From: Martinezella hainanensis
Lineage (GTDB): Bacteria; Pseudomonadota; Alphaproteobacteria; Rhizobiales; Rhizobiaceae
Direction of reading: 5' to 3'
Length of the DNA stretch: 64,000 bases
Assembly: GCF_900094555.1 (NCBI RefSeq)
Contig: NZ_FMAC01000009.1
Location: 220,063-284,062, forward strand
Below are positions 53,788-62,872 of the stretch, one piece after another (the stretch's first letter is position 1; the number at the start of each line of letters is the position of its first letter). The position numbers were made by a program, and so were the translations under genes. The notes under the pieces were generated by a model. It ran no database searches. It was given only the letters and a program-made list of their open reading frames with translations, and was not told where the DNA came from.

Positions 53788-54708
53788 TTAAGGAGCCTTC
53801 GATGCCATTGTTTCTGCATTTGCCGGAGCCTTGTCCGTCCATGCCGGCGGGAGGCCGAGGCGTGCTCCCACGAAGCCCTTCACGCCCGGTGACTTCCCGA
53901 ATACCTTGCAGGCATCATACTTGGGTGCGCGGCCGACGAGCGCGGCCAGCTTCGCCCGGGAAGGGAACGAGGGCGTCGCTCCGAACGGCGTCTTGCCCTT
54001 GACCAACATCTTGCTGAAATCGCCTCCGAATTTGGCGGCGAGGCTATAGGCATCCCCTTCCTTGGAGATGGTGCCCGAATCAAGAAATGCGTTTGCACCG
54101 CGTCCCCAGATCATCACAGCCCTCTGCACGCCTTGGGGATTGAGCGCCTCCGCCTCAAGGGAGAGGCTGCCCATGCCGATGGGAATGCGGGGAACAGGAA
54201 CGGGTACACCCGGCAACAACACACTCTTGCCCACGGATGCGACCTTCGAGACACCGACAGCCGTCGCATTCGTCGCCTTGACCTGCGTCACCACGGCGCG
54301 AACGGTCAGATCGGCCGGCTCGGACAGGCCGACGACGACGAAGCGTTCACTCAATCCGGAGCAAAGCGCCCTGTCGACGGCATTGGTCACGAGGTTACGC
54401 TGCTCCGGCGTGAAAGCGGCACTTTCAGCTCGCATCGAAAAAGCCGTCGGAATGATCTTCACCGTCTTCGCCGCAAGAACATCGTCCCTGCTCACCCGAA
54501 GAAGTGAATGCGCGACCAGCCCGTCCGATCGGGTCAAGCCGTCATAGGAGCGCAAGGACCCTGCCCGATCCAGCGGCGCCGCGGCGCAGCCCGTCAACAG
54601 GCTCAGCAGAAGAGCCATCGACCAAATATTGGGCCTTAAGCGGCTTTCGGCAGCATATGGACCATAGGTCCCACTTTCATCGTGATTTGAGATTGTATTG
54701 GCTGGCAT
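53788..54708 (-). CDS. DUF3313-domain lipoprotein
   Basis: A 306-residue protein with a probable lipobox (LLLSLLTGCAAAP, Cys near residue 41), so anchored by lipid in the envelope. The mature part begins AGSLRSYDGLTRSDGL and has VKIIPTAFSMRAESAAFTPE and LVTNAVDRALCSGLSERFVV, as in DUF3313 proteins. The annotated start (54708) gives a 40-residue leader, rather long; a later start at 54618 would place the lipobox at residue 11 and cut the basic N-region, so neither is ideal. It is divergent from a TetR gene, which may regulate it. Function unknown. Confidence 0.8.
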   Translation of the reverse strand: MPANTISNHDESGTYGPYAAESRLRPNIWSMALLLSLLTGCAAAPLDRAGSLRSYDGLTRSDGLVAHSLLRVSRDDVLAAKTVKIIPTAFSMRAESAAFTPEQRNLVTNAVDRALCSGLSERFVVVGLSEPADLTVRAVVTQVKATNATAVGVSKVASVGKSVLLPGVPVPVPRIPIGMGSLSLEAEALNPQGVQRAVMIWGRGANAFLDSGTISKEGDAYSLAAKFGGDFSKMLVKGKTPFGATPSFPSRAKLAALVGRAPKYDACKVFGKSPGVKGFVGARLGLPPAWTDKAPANAETMASKAP

Positions 54709-54914
54709 TGATATTTGTGCTCCTGCACCGGGTTATGAACTTTCAGCATCAACATTAAATATCGCACTTAGTGTAAAAATTAATATTGGCTACTTTGCGG
54801 CAACCGATGGGCGAGACGAACAAATTGTTTCGCTGGGAATAGAGGTCGCCGGAAAGGAACCCCAGGGCACGCTCATGATTTGAGTGGCGGTACGACTCGT
54901 GCCACAATGGACTG

Positions 54915-55511
54915 ATGCAAGATGCACCCCCAAAGCCGGAAGGCCTGCGCGAGCAAAAGCGGCGCGTGACATTTCAACGCATAGCGGAAGCCGGAATGAG
55001 ATCCTTTCTGACGAAGGGATATCAGGAAACGACGATCGACGAGATTGCGTCAGCGGCCGGAATTTCCCGGCGAACCTTCTTCTATTACTTCAAAAGCAAG
55101 GATGACATTCTTCTGGCGCATCAGCGCAGATACATGGACGCGCTTCGGGCGAGCATCATGGAAAATGCATCAGCCGGGCGACCGGTCGCCGTTGTTCATC
55201 AAGCGATCCGGGGACTTGTGGCCCGCCTTGAGGTGGAAGCACCGCGGCTTCTTGAGACAGCCAAGCTGCTCCGTCAAAGCGAAATCCTGCGGTCCCGCTC
55301 GCGAGGCAACTCTCTGCAACTCGAACAAATCGCCTATCAAGCCCTGTGCGAGCTGTTCCCGACGAAGGACCAGGACGGTCTGCGGCTGGTTTCGATGATT
55401 GCAGTGAGCCCTTTGCGCCTGTCGGTCGACAAATGGCTGCAGGAAGATGGCAGGCTGTCGCTGATTGAGTATCTTGAGGATGCGCTCGAAAAATGGCGGA
55501 CGGAAATCTGA
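54915..55511 (+). CDS. TetR-family transcriptional regulator
   Basis: A 198-residue regulator with the N-terminal TetR helix-turn-helix (KRRVTFQRIAEAGMRSFLTK, TTIDEIASAAGISRRTFFYYF) and a helical ligand-binding C-terminus. It is divergent from the DUF3313 lipoprotein gene (206-base gap), its likely target. The ribosome site before 54915 is weak. Ligand unknown. Confidence 0.92.
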   Translation: MQDAPPKPEGLREQKRRVTFQRIAEAGMRSFLTKGYQETTIDEIASAAGISRRTFFYYFKSKDDILLAHQRRYMDALRASIMENASAGRPVAVVHQAIRGLVARLEVEAPRLLETAKLLRQSEILRSRSRGNSLQLEQIAYQALCELFPTKDQDGLRLVSMIAVSPLRLSVDKWLQEDGRLSLIEYLEDALEKWRTEI

Positions 55512-55557
55512 TCCGTCAGCCGAGTGATCGCTCCAACATGTTTCCTGTGGCCGTTGA

Positions 55558-55971
55558 TCAGGCCCTGATGTCAAGCACGCGGTTTTTGTGGGCCGGATGC
55601 GTGCTGTAGACGAAGATCTTGTTCATTTCCTTCTCCGTGAGGAGACGCAGGAAACGGACCTCGACCGTATTGTTGGAGAAGACCTTCATCAGCACGCAGC
55701 CGACTTTGGTGATGCGGGCGTCGGGAATATCCAGATAGAACTGCTTCGGCAGATTATACTGGGTGAGGATTGCGAGAACCGCACTGCTCTGCGAGATGCG
55801 GATAATATCGCAGCGGCGGGACGCAAGGTTCATCACGCCTTTCTCGGTGTATTCAAGGCGCGCCGCGTTCATCGTATCTTCCATGCGGAACCGCACTTCG
55901 CGGTCATACATGAAGGATTCTTCTTTGTTGAGAAAATGCTGACCTGAATTAGCTCTGCCGAACGCGGCCAT
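55558..55971 (-). CDS. small PilZ-like protein
   Basis: A 137-residue protein whose centre (YTEKGVMNLASRRCDIIRIS, LPKQFYLDIPDARITKVGCV, NTVEVRFLRLLTEKEMNKIF) has the beta-barrel pattern of PilZ domains, which bind cyclic di-GMP. The classical RxxxR motif is not clearly present, so it may be degenerate. The start could instead be ATG 55911 (YDREVRFRMEDT). It is monocistronic and convergent with the TetR gene. Fold assignment is by pattern only. Confidence 0.6.
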   Translation of the reverse strand: MAAFGRANSGQHFLNKEESFMYDREVRFRMEDTMNAARLEYTEKGVMNLASRRCDIIRISQSSAVLAILTQYNLPKQFYLDIPDARITKVGCVLMKVFSNNTVEVRFLRLLTEKEMNKIFVYSTHPAHKNRVLDIRA

Positions 55972-56102
55972 CTTAGTAAACCCCTGGGGTATATTATGAT
56001 GGTAAGACTAGCAGCGGGTCTTTAACAGAAGGTTTGAACGCGCCGGCCCAAGATGAATTTTATTGTTCATTTTTACTTGAGCCGGCGACATCCCGTAAGC
56101 GG

Positions 56103-57191
56103 CTACTTGCGATAGGAATGACCGCTGGCGTCGAAGAGATGCAGCTTCTGCCGGTCGGCCGTAAAGCGCATCTTCTGGCCGCGATGGATATCGGCAATAC
56201 CGGGGATCTTGACGATGATCGGCTCGCCATCGACCAGGCCTTCGATATAGAGCTGCGTCACCTCGCCGAGCGCCTCGACGATGGAGACCTCGCCTTCGAA
56301 GAGATAATCGTCACCGGTCGCAAGACGCAGGTCTTCCGGACGCACGCCGAAGCTCGCCGTCTTGCCCTTTTCGGAGGTCTCGGTCGGCACATCCAGCGTC
56401 ACGGCCTTGCCACCCGTCAGCGTCACGGTCGTCGTCGCGCCTGTCTCGGTCACTGTCGCCGGAATGATGTTCATGGCCGGCGAGCCGATGAATTTTGCGA
56501 CGAAGAGATTGGCCGGGCGCTCGTAGAGCTCAAGCGGCGCACCGACTTGCTCGACACGGCCGGCCGACAGCACGACGATGCGGTCGGCGAGCGTCATGGC
56601 CTCCACCTGGTCGTGGGTGACGTAGATCATCGTCGTCTCGGGCATCGAGTCGCTGAGCTTGGCGATCTCGATGCGGGTCGCAACGCGCAGGGCGGCGTCG
56701 AGATTCGACAGCGGCTCGTCGAACAGGAAGACCTTCGGATTTCGGCAGATGGCGCGGCCGATGGCGACGCGTTGGCGCTGACCACCCGAGAGCGCCTTTG
56801 GCAGGCGCTCCAGATATTGGGTGAGCTGCAGGCTTGCCGCCGCCGCGCGGACACGACGGTCGATCTCCTGCTTGCTTTCGCCTGCAATGCGCATGCCGAA
56901 GGCCATGTTGTCGTAGACGGTCATATGCGGATAGAGCGCGTAGGACTGGAAGACCATGGCGATGCCGCGCCGCGACGGCGGCACTTCATTCACCTTCTGC
57001 CCGGCGATCATCATATCGCCGGCCGTGATGCTTTCCAGTCCGGCAATCATCCTGAGCAAGGTGGACTTGCCGCAGCCGGAGGGGCCGACGAAGACGATGA
57101 ACTCGCCCTCGTTGATCTCCAGATCGATGCCGTGCAGCACATGCACGCTGCCGTAGGATTTCTTGATATCCTTCAGAACAAGTCCAGTCAT
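56103..57191 (-). CDS. aglK: alpha-glucoside ABC transporter ATP-binding protein AglK
   Basis: A 362-residue CUT1-family ATPase with Walker A GPSGCGKST, signature LSGGQRQRVAIGRAI, Walker B VFLFDEPLSNLD and a C-terminal MalK/UgpC-like regulatory domain (FGVRPEDLRLATGDDYLFEG, VEALGEVTQLYIEG). ATG 57191 follows GGAGGGAGCATA. It is the last gene of the agl operon, 21 bases after aglA, matching the Sinorhizobium order aglEFGAK. Confidence 0.94.
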   Translation of the reverse strand: MTGLVLKDIKKSYGSVHVLHGIDLEINEGEFIVFVGPSGCGKSTLLRMIAGLESITAGDMMIAGQKVNEVPPSRRGIAMVFQSYALYPHMTVYDNMAFGMRIAGESKQEIDRRVRAAAASLQLTQYLERLPKALSGGQRQRVAIGRAICRNPKVFLFDEPLSNLDAALRVATRIEIAKLSDSMPETTMIYVTHDQVEAMTLADRIVVLSAGRVEQVGAPLELYERPANLFVAKFIGSPAMNIIPATVTETGATTTVTLTGGKAVTLDVPTETSEKGKTASFGVRPEDLRLATGDDYLFEGEVSIVEALGEVTQLYIEGLVDGEPIIVKIPGIADIHRGQKMRFTADRQKLHLFDASGHSYRK

Positions 57192-57212
57192 TATGCTCCC
57201 TCCTCCCAAAGG

Positions 57213-58865
57213 TCAGGCAAGACGCGCGAAGTAAGCGCCCCAGGCCGGAATATCGATCTTGTTGCCATAGTTGTTGCTGGTAAAGCCGTGCCCCGTCAAC
57301 GCCTGCCAATTGCCTTCCGGCAGGGTCGCAAGCGCCTCGACCGGGCTCATGTTGAAGGCGCAGAGAATGGTTTCGCCGGCGTAAGTGCGGGCATAGATCA
57401 ACACGTCGCCCTGCGGTTCCGAAAACGCGATCTCGCCCTTGGCGAAGGCCGGGTGCTGCTTGCGGAAGGCGAGGAAGCGGCGATACTGCTCCAGCACCGA
57501 ATTTTCATCGCCCTGCTGGACGCTGACGGCGCGCAGAATGTGTTCGACCGGCACCGGCAGCCACGGCTTGACGGTGGAAAAGCCGCCCTGCGCCACCTGG
57601 CTGTCCCAGACCATCGGCGTGCGGCAACCGTCGCGACCCTTGAACTCCGGCCAGAACTGAATGCCGTAGGGGTCCTGTAGATCCTGATAGGCAAGATCGG
57701 CTTCCGTCAACGCCAGTTCCTCGCCCTGATAGATGCACACCGAGCCACGCAGGGTCAGCAGCAACGCCGCATAGAGCTTGGCGAAGGCATCGCGGTCGGC
57801 GACCAGATTGCCCCAGCGGCTGACATGGCGCACGACGTCGTGGTTGGAGAAGGCCCAGCAGGCCCAGCCTTCCGGCGCGGCGACGGCGAAATCCTTCATG
57901 ACCTCTTCGACGCGATCGGGCGAAAGCGCATCCGGAGCCAGGAATTCGAAGGCGTAGCACATATGCATCTTGTCGCCGCCGGAGGTATATTCGCCGACGA
58001 TTTCGAGACCGCGCTGGCTGTCGCCAACTTCGCCGACGGCGGCAATGGCCGGATATTCGTCGAGTACGGCGCGGAAGCGCTTGAGGAATTCCAGGTTCTC
58101 GGGACGGTTCTTGTCGTAGAGGTGTTCCTGGAAGTTATAGGGATTGACCGCCGGCGCGGTGGAGGCATTGCGGCGCGACGGGTCCAGCGCCGGATTGTCG
58201 CGCAGTTCCTTGTCGTGGAAATAGAAGTTGATGGTGTCGAGACGGAAGCCGTCGACGCCGCGGTCGAGCCAGAAGCGCACGACGTCAAGCAGCCGGTCCT
58301 GCACTTCCGGATTGTGCAGGTTCATATCCGGCTGCGAGGTCAGGAAGTTGTGCAGGTAATATTGCATGCGGGTCGGATCCCAGGCCCAGGCCGAGCCACC
58401 GAAGATCGACAGCCAGTTGTTGGGCGGCGTGCCATCCGGCTTGGCGTCGGCCCAGACGTACCAGTCCGCCTTCGGATTGTCCTTGCTTGAGCGGCTTTCG
58501 ACGAACCAGGGATGACGATCGGAACTATGCGACAGCACGAGATCGATCATCACCTTGGTGCCGAGGCGATGGGCTTCCGTCATCATGGCATCGAAATCGG
58601 CCAACGAGCCGAAAATCGGATCGACATCCTCGTAGTTCGAAACGTCATAGCCGAAATCGCGCATCGGCGAGGTGAAGAACGGCGATATCCAGATCGCATC
58701 GACACCGAGTGCGGCGACATGCGGCAGGCGGGCGGCGATCCCCTTGAGATCGCCGATGCCGTCACCGTTGGAGTCCTGATAGGAGCGCGGATAGATCTGA
58801 TAGATCACGGCGCCGCGCCACCAGTCCTTGTCAACTTCCGAAGCCGATTGAAAGGCAATGCTCAT
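57213..58865 (-). CDS. aglA: alpha-glucosidase AglA (GH13)
   Basis: A 550-residue cytoplasmic glycoside hydrolase of family 13. It opens WWRGAVIYQIYPRSYQDSNG, and the catalytic residues are Asp210 (DGFRLDTINF), Glu279 (VGEVGD) and Asp343 (FSNHDVVR); region I is DLVLSHSSDRHPW. It hydrolyses alpha-glucosides such as sucrose, maltose or trehalose-like sugars imported by AglEFGK. No signal peptide, as expected for an intracellular enzyme. It sits between aglG and aglK. Confidence 0.95.
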   Translation of the reverse strand: MSIAFQSASEVDKDWWRGAVIYQIYPRSYQDSNGDGIGDLKGIAARLPHVAALGVDAIWISPFFTSPMRDFGYDVSNYEDVDPIFGSLADFDAMMTEAHRLGTKVMIDLVLSHSSDRHPWFVESRSSKDNPKADWYVWADAKPDGTPPNNWLSIFGGSAWAWDPTRMQYYLHNFLTSQPDMNLHNPEVQDRLLDVVRFWLDRGVDGFRLDTINFYFHDKELRDNPALDPSRRNASTAPAVNPYNFQEHLYDKNRPENLEFLKRFRAVLDEYPAIAAVGEVGDSQRGLEIVGEYTSGGDKMHMCYAFEFLAPDALSPDRVEEVMKDFAVAAPEGWACWAFSNHDVVRHVSRWGNLVADRDAFAKLYAALLLTLRGSVCIYQGEELALTEADLAYQDLQDPYGIQFWPEFKGRDGCRTPMVWDSQVAQGGFSTVKPWLPVPVEHILRAVSVQQGDENSVLEQYRRFLAFRKQHPAFAKGEIAFSEPQGDVLIYARTYAGETILCAFNMSPVEALATLPEGNWQALTGHGFTSNNYGNKIDIPAWGAYFARLA

Positions 58866-58901
58866 GCTGAATGGGTCCTGTCTGAACGATATGGTCTTGG
58901 A

Positions 58902-60056
58902 TCAGCCCCCCTTCACCGACCCGGCGAGCAGACCGCGCACGAGATAGCGCTGCAGACCGAAGAAGACGAGGAGCGGAATAATAATGGTGACGAAGGCCGA
59001 TGCCGTCAGGATTTCCCAGTTGCCGCCGCGCGAACCGAGCAGCGCGTTGAGCGCGGCGGTCAGGACAAGGTGATCCTTGTCTGTGCCGAGGAACACCATA
59101 GCGATTAGCAGGTCGTTCCATACCCAGAGGAACTGGAAGATCGCGAAGGAGGCCAGCGCCGGGAAGGACAGCGGCAGGATGATCTTGACGAAGATGTCGA
59201 AATCGCTGGCGCCATCGACGCGGGCGGATTCGATGATCTCCTTGGGCAGGCCGGCGATATAGTTGCGCAGGAGATAGATGGCGAGCGGCAGGCCGAAGGC
59301 GGTGTGCGCCAGCCAGATGCCGGGATAGGTCTTCGACGGCACGCCGAAGATCTGGCCGATCTCGTTATAGATGCGCAGAAGCGGGATGAGAGACATCTGC
59401 AGCGGCACGACAATCAGGCCGACGACGAGCGCAATCAGGATCGCACGGCCGGGGAATTCCATCCAGGCCAGCGCATAGGCCGCAAAAGCTGCGATCAGGA
59501 TCGGAATGACGGTCGCCGGGATCGTCACCGTCAGCGAATTGATGAAGGACTGGCCGATGCCCTCGCCGCCCAACACGCTGCGGTAATTGTCGAAGGTGAA
59601 TTGCGGTGGCGTGGCAACTGTGAGGTAGACGCGCTTGGCGCGGGCATCGGCTTCGAACGCGCCGTTCTTCTGATAGCGATAGCTGCCATCGGAATTGATC
59701 GTCAGCGTTTCGCCGTTCTCCAGCGCGGCGGGAGAACCGGCCTTGTAGGCGGCCGGTTCTTGCACGCGCAGACCGAAGGACTGGATCTGGCCGCCGCCTT
59801 CGACGGCAAGCGTGCCTGAAATCACGAAATTTGCGCCGTCCGGCTTGGCCTTGTCCGGGCCATCGAGACGGGCAGCCGTCGTGCGCGAGGAGCCGGCGAA
59901 TGCCGTCCACCAGCCGGAAACGACGATCTGGTCCTTGTCCCGCAGCGCGGTGACGAAGATGCCGAGCGTCGGCAAGAGCCAGAGGAGAACGATGAGCAGC
60001 ACCGCGGCATGAACGAAGATGCGGGCGGGACCGATGCGACCGAGATTTCCAATCAT
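58902..60056 (-). CDS. aglG: alpha-glucoside ABC transporter permease AglG
   Basis: A 384-residue CUT1 permease. After the first helix (VHAAVLLIVLLWLLPTLGIF) comes a hydrophilic insertion of about 115 residues (roughly 50-165; DKDQIVVSGWWTAF ... NSDGSYRYQKNGAFEADARA) before the remaining five helices and the EAA loop (KEIIESARVDGASDFDIFVK). That periplasmic insertion is unusual for a MalG-type subunit, although AglG is known to be long. ATG 60056 follows AAGGGACGCTGAC, one base after the aglF stop. Confidence 0.94.
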   Translation of the reverse strand: MIGNLGRIGPARIFVHAAVLLIVLLWLLPTLGIFVTALRDKDQIVVSGWWTAFAGSSRTTAARLDGPDKAKPDGANFVISGTLAVEGGGQIQSFGLRVQEPAAYKAGSPAALENGETLTINSDGSYRYQKNGAFEADARAKRVYLTVATPPQFTFDNYRSVLGGEGIGQSFINSLTVTIPATVIPILIAAFAAYALAWMEFPGRAILIALVVGLIVVPLQMSLIPLLRIYNEIGQIFGVPSKTYPGIWLAHTAFGLPLAIYLLRNYIAGLPKEIIESARVDGASDFDIFVKIILPLSFPALASFAIFQFLWVWNDLLIAMVFLGTDKDHLVLTAALNALLGSRGGNWEILTASAFVTIIIPLLVFFGLQRYLVRGLLAGSVKGG

Positions 60057-60057
60057 G

Positions 60058-61074
60058 TCAGCGTCCCTTCGTCTCAGCGTTTGCACGACGGATGTTCCAG
60101 ATCATGATCGGCGTCACCGCGACCATGATGACGAGCGCGATGACGGCGCTTCGACCGCTGTCGCCGCCGCCGCGGAACATCCAGTTGAACATCAGGTTGG
60201 CGAGCACCATCGTGTTCCACTGGCCATTGGTCATGGTGAGCACGATGTCGAACACCTTGAGCACGAGGATCGTGATCGTGGTCCAGACTGTGGCGATCGT
60301 GCCCCAGACCTGCGGCACCATGATCTTCCAGAAGATCTGCCAGCCGTTGGCGCCGTCGATGACGGCAGCTTCGATGGTTTCTTCCGGAATGCCGCGCAGG
60401 GCCGCCGAGAGGATCACCATGGCAAAGCCGGTCTGGATCCAGATCAGCATGACCATCAGGAAGAAATTGTTCCAGAAGGGGATGGTGATCCAGACCTCAG
60501 GCGTACCGCCGAAGAGCTGGACGACGGCGTTCAGAAGGCCGATCTGCGCATCCGTGCCGCCGCGATACTCATAGATGAACTTCCAGATGACCGAGGCGCC
60601 GACGAAAGAGATCGCCATCGGCATGAAGATGACGGCCTTGGCGATATTGCCCCACCAGATGCGGTCGGTCATGACGGCGATGACGAGGCCGAAGAAGGTG
60701 CAGGCCGCCGGCACGACGGCGAGCCAGAGGATGTTGTTGAAGATCGACTGGCGGAATTCGGTGTCATTGAGCGCCCAGAGATAATTGGCGCCGCCGACGA
60801 ACTGATTGCCGTCAGGTCCGTAGAAAGACAGGATGAGCGTCGCGACCACCGGATAGACGAGATAGACGACGAGCAGGAATAGAGCAGGCCCGAGGAACAG
60901 CCAGGGGCGGATCAGGCCGCGACGACGAAGGTTGACGGCCGCCCGATGGACGTCATCGCCCTCCCGCGCCGGGAAAATCAAGTCCAAAAACTTGTTGGAG
61001 AACCAGAAATAAGCGGCGCAAATGGCGACGCCGAATATCATGGCACCAATCGCCGATACGATCTGCGAAAACAT
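60058..61074 (-). CDS. aglF: alpha-glucoside ABC transporter permease AglF
   Basis: A 338-residue CUT1 permease. ATG 61074 is placed just after GGGGAGGG. An extra N-terminal membrane helix (IVSAIGAMIFGVAICAAYFW) precedes the usual MalF-like start (WLFLGPALFLLVVYLVYPVV), giving probably seven helices. The EAA loop is RGIPEETIEAAVIDGANGWQ. The gap to aglE contains a stem-loop. Confidence 0.94.
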   Translation of the reverse strand: MFSQIVSAIGAMIFGVAICAAYFWFSNKFLDLIFPAREGDDVHRAAVNLRRRGLIRPWLFLGPALFLLVVYLVYPVVATLILSFYGPDGNQFVGGANYLWALNDTEFRQSIFNNILWLAVVPAACTFFGLVIAVMTDRIWWGNIAKAVIFMPMAISFVGASVIWKFIYEYRGGTDAQIGLLNAVVQLFGGTPEVWITIPFWNNFFLMVMLIWIQTGFAMVILSAALRGIPEETIEAAVIDGANGWQIFWKIMVPQVWGTIATVWTTITILVLKVFDIVLTMTNGQWNTMVLANLMFNWMFRGGGDSGRSAVIALVIMVAVTPIMIWNIRRANAETKGR

Positions 61075-61158
61075 CCATTCCCTCCCCGAATTGACCTTCT
61101 TTGTGTCCACCCGTCCGACATCGGCCGCGCATGAGGGCAGCCGTCAAATGCTGTATGG

Positions 61159-61183
61159 CGCCGCCGGCACATTACCGGCGGCG
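61159..61183 (-). other. aglE-aglF intercistronic stem-loop
   Basis: CGCCGCCGG and CCGGCGGCG pair perfectly (nine pairs) around a seven-base loop, starting 17 bases after the aglE stop. There is no U run after it. Likely protects the aglE mRNA end and lowers downstream expression. Confidence 0.7.
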
Positions 61184-61199
61184 ATATGTCTATGGAGAC

Positions 61200-62561
61200 T
61201 TACTTGATGGCGTCCCAGGACTTCTGGATACCGTCAGCAACGTCCTGTGCGGACTTGCCGCCGACGAAGTCCACCATGCCGGTCCAGAACGAACCAGCAC
61301 CGATCTTGCCCGGCATCAGGTCGGAACCGTCAAAGCGGAAGGTGGTGGCCGTGGTCAGGATTTCGCCTTCTTTGCGCAGCGTATCATTGGCGTAGGCTGC
61401 CGTGTTGACACCCTTGTACGGCGTCAGGAAGCCGGACTGCGCCATCCAGATTTCCTGGGCGATCGGCGTCTGCAGGAACTGGACGAAAGCGCGAGCGGCC
61501 TTCGAGTCCTTGGTGATCGCGGCCAGCGTGCCGGCACCTTCTACCGGCTTGCCGAGTTCAGGATGCGCCGCATAGGGCGGGAAGTAGAAGAAGTCCGCAT
61601 CCTGGCCAAGCTTCGTGCCTTCCGGGAAGAAGGACGGAATGAAGGATGCCTGCTTGTGCATGTAGCACTTGGGCGGGACCGAGAAGAGACCTTTCGGGCT
61701 GTCGCGGAAGTCGGTGGAGGCAACGGCTGCGACACCGCCGGCAACATACTTCGGGTTCTTGGCGAACTTGCCGAATTCCTCGATGGCGGCAACGACCTTA
61801 GGATCGTTGAACTTCAGCGAGTTATCGACCCAGTGATCGTAATCCTGCGGCGTGTTCAGGCGCAACATCAGGTCTTCGACCCAGTCCGTCGCCGGCCAGC
61901 CGGTGGCGCCACCCGAACCGAGGCCGATGCACCATGGGGTACCGCCGTCCTTGACGATCTGATCCGAAAGCTTGATCAGGTCCTCCATGGTCGTCGGAAC
62001 CTTGTAGCCGGCTTCCTCGAAGTTTTCCGGAACGTACCAGACCAGCGACTTCAGGTCGGCCTTGTAGGGGAAGGCATAGAAGGCGTCCTTGCCGTCCTTG
62101 CCCTTGTAGGTGCCGTAGCCGACCCAGCTGTCGCCGGCGCCGTAATTCGTCTTGACCCAGCTCGCGAGATCATCGCCGAGCGGCGTGAGGTAGCCCTTGC
62201 TGGCGAGATTCGCGAAAAGGCCCGGCTGCGGCAGGATGGCAACGTTCGGTGGCGAGCCGGCCTGCGTGTCGATGACGATCTGCTGCTCGTAATTTTCCGA
62301 GGACGAATATTTGGCGTTCACGCCGGTCGCTTCGGTGAAGTAGTTGAGGACGCTGGTGAAGAGAGCCTCGTCCTCGCCACGCCAGGGGCCGAAGATGGTC
62401 AGCGTCTCGCCCTTCAGGTCGGCATGCGCCGCCTTGAAGTCGTCGTAGCTCTTCCAGTTGAACTTGGAGTCCTGACCGGGCTGGAACTTCAGATCGGCGG
62501 CCATTGCCGTGCCGGCCATCAGAGCGGCGGCAGCGACGGTCATCAAAAACATTTTTTTCAT
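61200..62561 (-). CDS. aglE: alpha-glucoside periplasmic binding protein AglE
   Basis: A 453-residue family 1 solute-binding protein with a signal peptide (MKKMFLMTVAAAALMAGTAM, cleavage after AMA-A). The mature protein starts DLKFQPGQDSKFNWKSYDDF and has ETLTIFGPWRGEDEALFTSV and GGATGWPATDWVEDLMLRL, distinctive of AglE. ATG 62561 follows GGAGGACAACCGC. First gene of the agl operon; AglR operators lie upstream. Confidence 0.95.
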   Translation of the reverse strand: MKKMFLMTVAAAALMAGTAMAADLKFQPGQDSKFNWKSYDDFKAAHADLKGETLTIFGPWRGEDEALFTSVLNYFTEATGVNAKYSSSENYEQQIVIDTQAGSPPNVAILPQPGLFANLASKGYLTPLGDDLASWVKTNYGAGDSWVGYGTYKGKDGKDAFYAFPYKADLKSLVWYVPENFEEAGYKVPTTMEDLIKLSDQIVKDGGTPWCIGLGSGGATGWPATDWVEDLMLRLNTPQDYDHWVDNSLKFNDPKVVAAIEEFGKFAKNPKYVAGGVAAVASTDFRDSPKGLFSVPPKCYMHKQASFIPSFFPEGTKLGQDADFFYFPPYAAHPELGKPVEGAGTLAAITKDSKAARAFVQFLQTPIAQEIWMAQSGFLTPYKGVNTAAYANDTLRKEGEILTTATTFRFDGSDLMPGKIGAGSFWTGMVDFVGGKSAQDVADGIQKSWDAIK

Positions 62562-62630
62562 GCGGTTGTCCTCCCAAATAACGAAACCCATGAGCCCAGG
62601 CACCGTTTTGTGCTGTGCGCCCCATTCCTC

Positions 62631-62640
62631 AAAGCGCTTT
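62631..62640. promoter_or_regulatory. AglR operator, aglE side
   Basis: CAAAGCGCTTTG is a perfect CG-centred palindrome typical of LacI-family operators, centred about 75 bases upstream of the aglE start. On the minus strand a TTGACT -35 lies at 62674-62679, so the operator falls near the transcription start. Confidence 0.7.
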
Positions 62641-62760
62641 GGCTACTTCTCTCATCCATTGAGAGCGGGATAAAGTCAAGCGATTTTCAGATTCTGGCCG
62701 GTATACACAGCAATTCTCGCACTGCAGCATAGAATGCGTGTCGATTTTTTGCTAATTATC

Positions 62761-62789
62761 TTGTCTCTCGCACTTCTCCTGCTACATAA
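62761..62789 (+). promoter_or_regulatory. probable aglR promoter
   Basis: TTGTCT (62761-62766) is followed after 17 bases by ACATAA (or after 16 by TACATA); the second AglR operator starts four bases further, so autoregulation is likely. Confidence 0.45.
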
Positions 62790-62792
62790 TTG

Positions 62793-62802
62793 AAAGCGCT
62801 TT
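62793..62802. promoter_or_regulatory. AglR operator, aglR side
   Basis: AAAGCGCTTT, the same ten-base palindrome as at 62631-62640, centred about 75 bases upstream of the aglR start. The two operators are 162 bases apart, about 15 helical turns, which would allow looping. Confidence 0.7.
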
Positions 62803-62872
62803 GAAAGCCTGAGACTTTTCGGGAGGTTGTCTCGGCATCGTAGCGGCGTGCAGTTGGAGGAGCCGAAATACC

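Noticed and set aside
51773..53842. A 689-codon minus-strand frame over edd
   Set aside because: Shadow of edd; His/Arg/Asp-rich low-information sequence.
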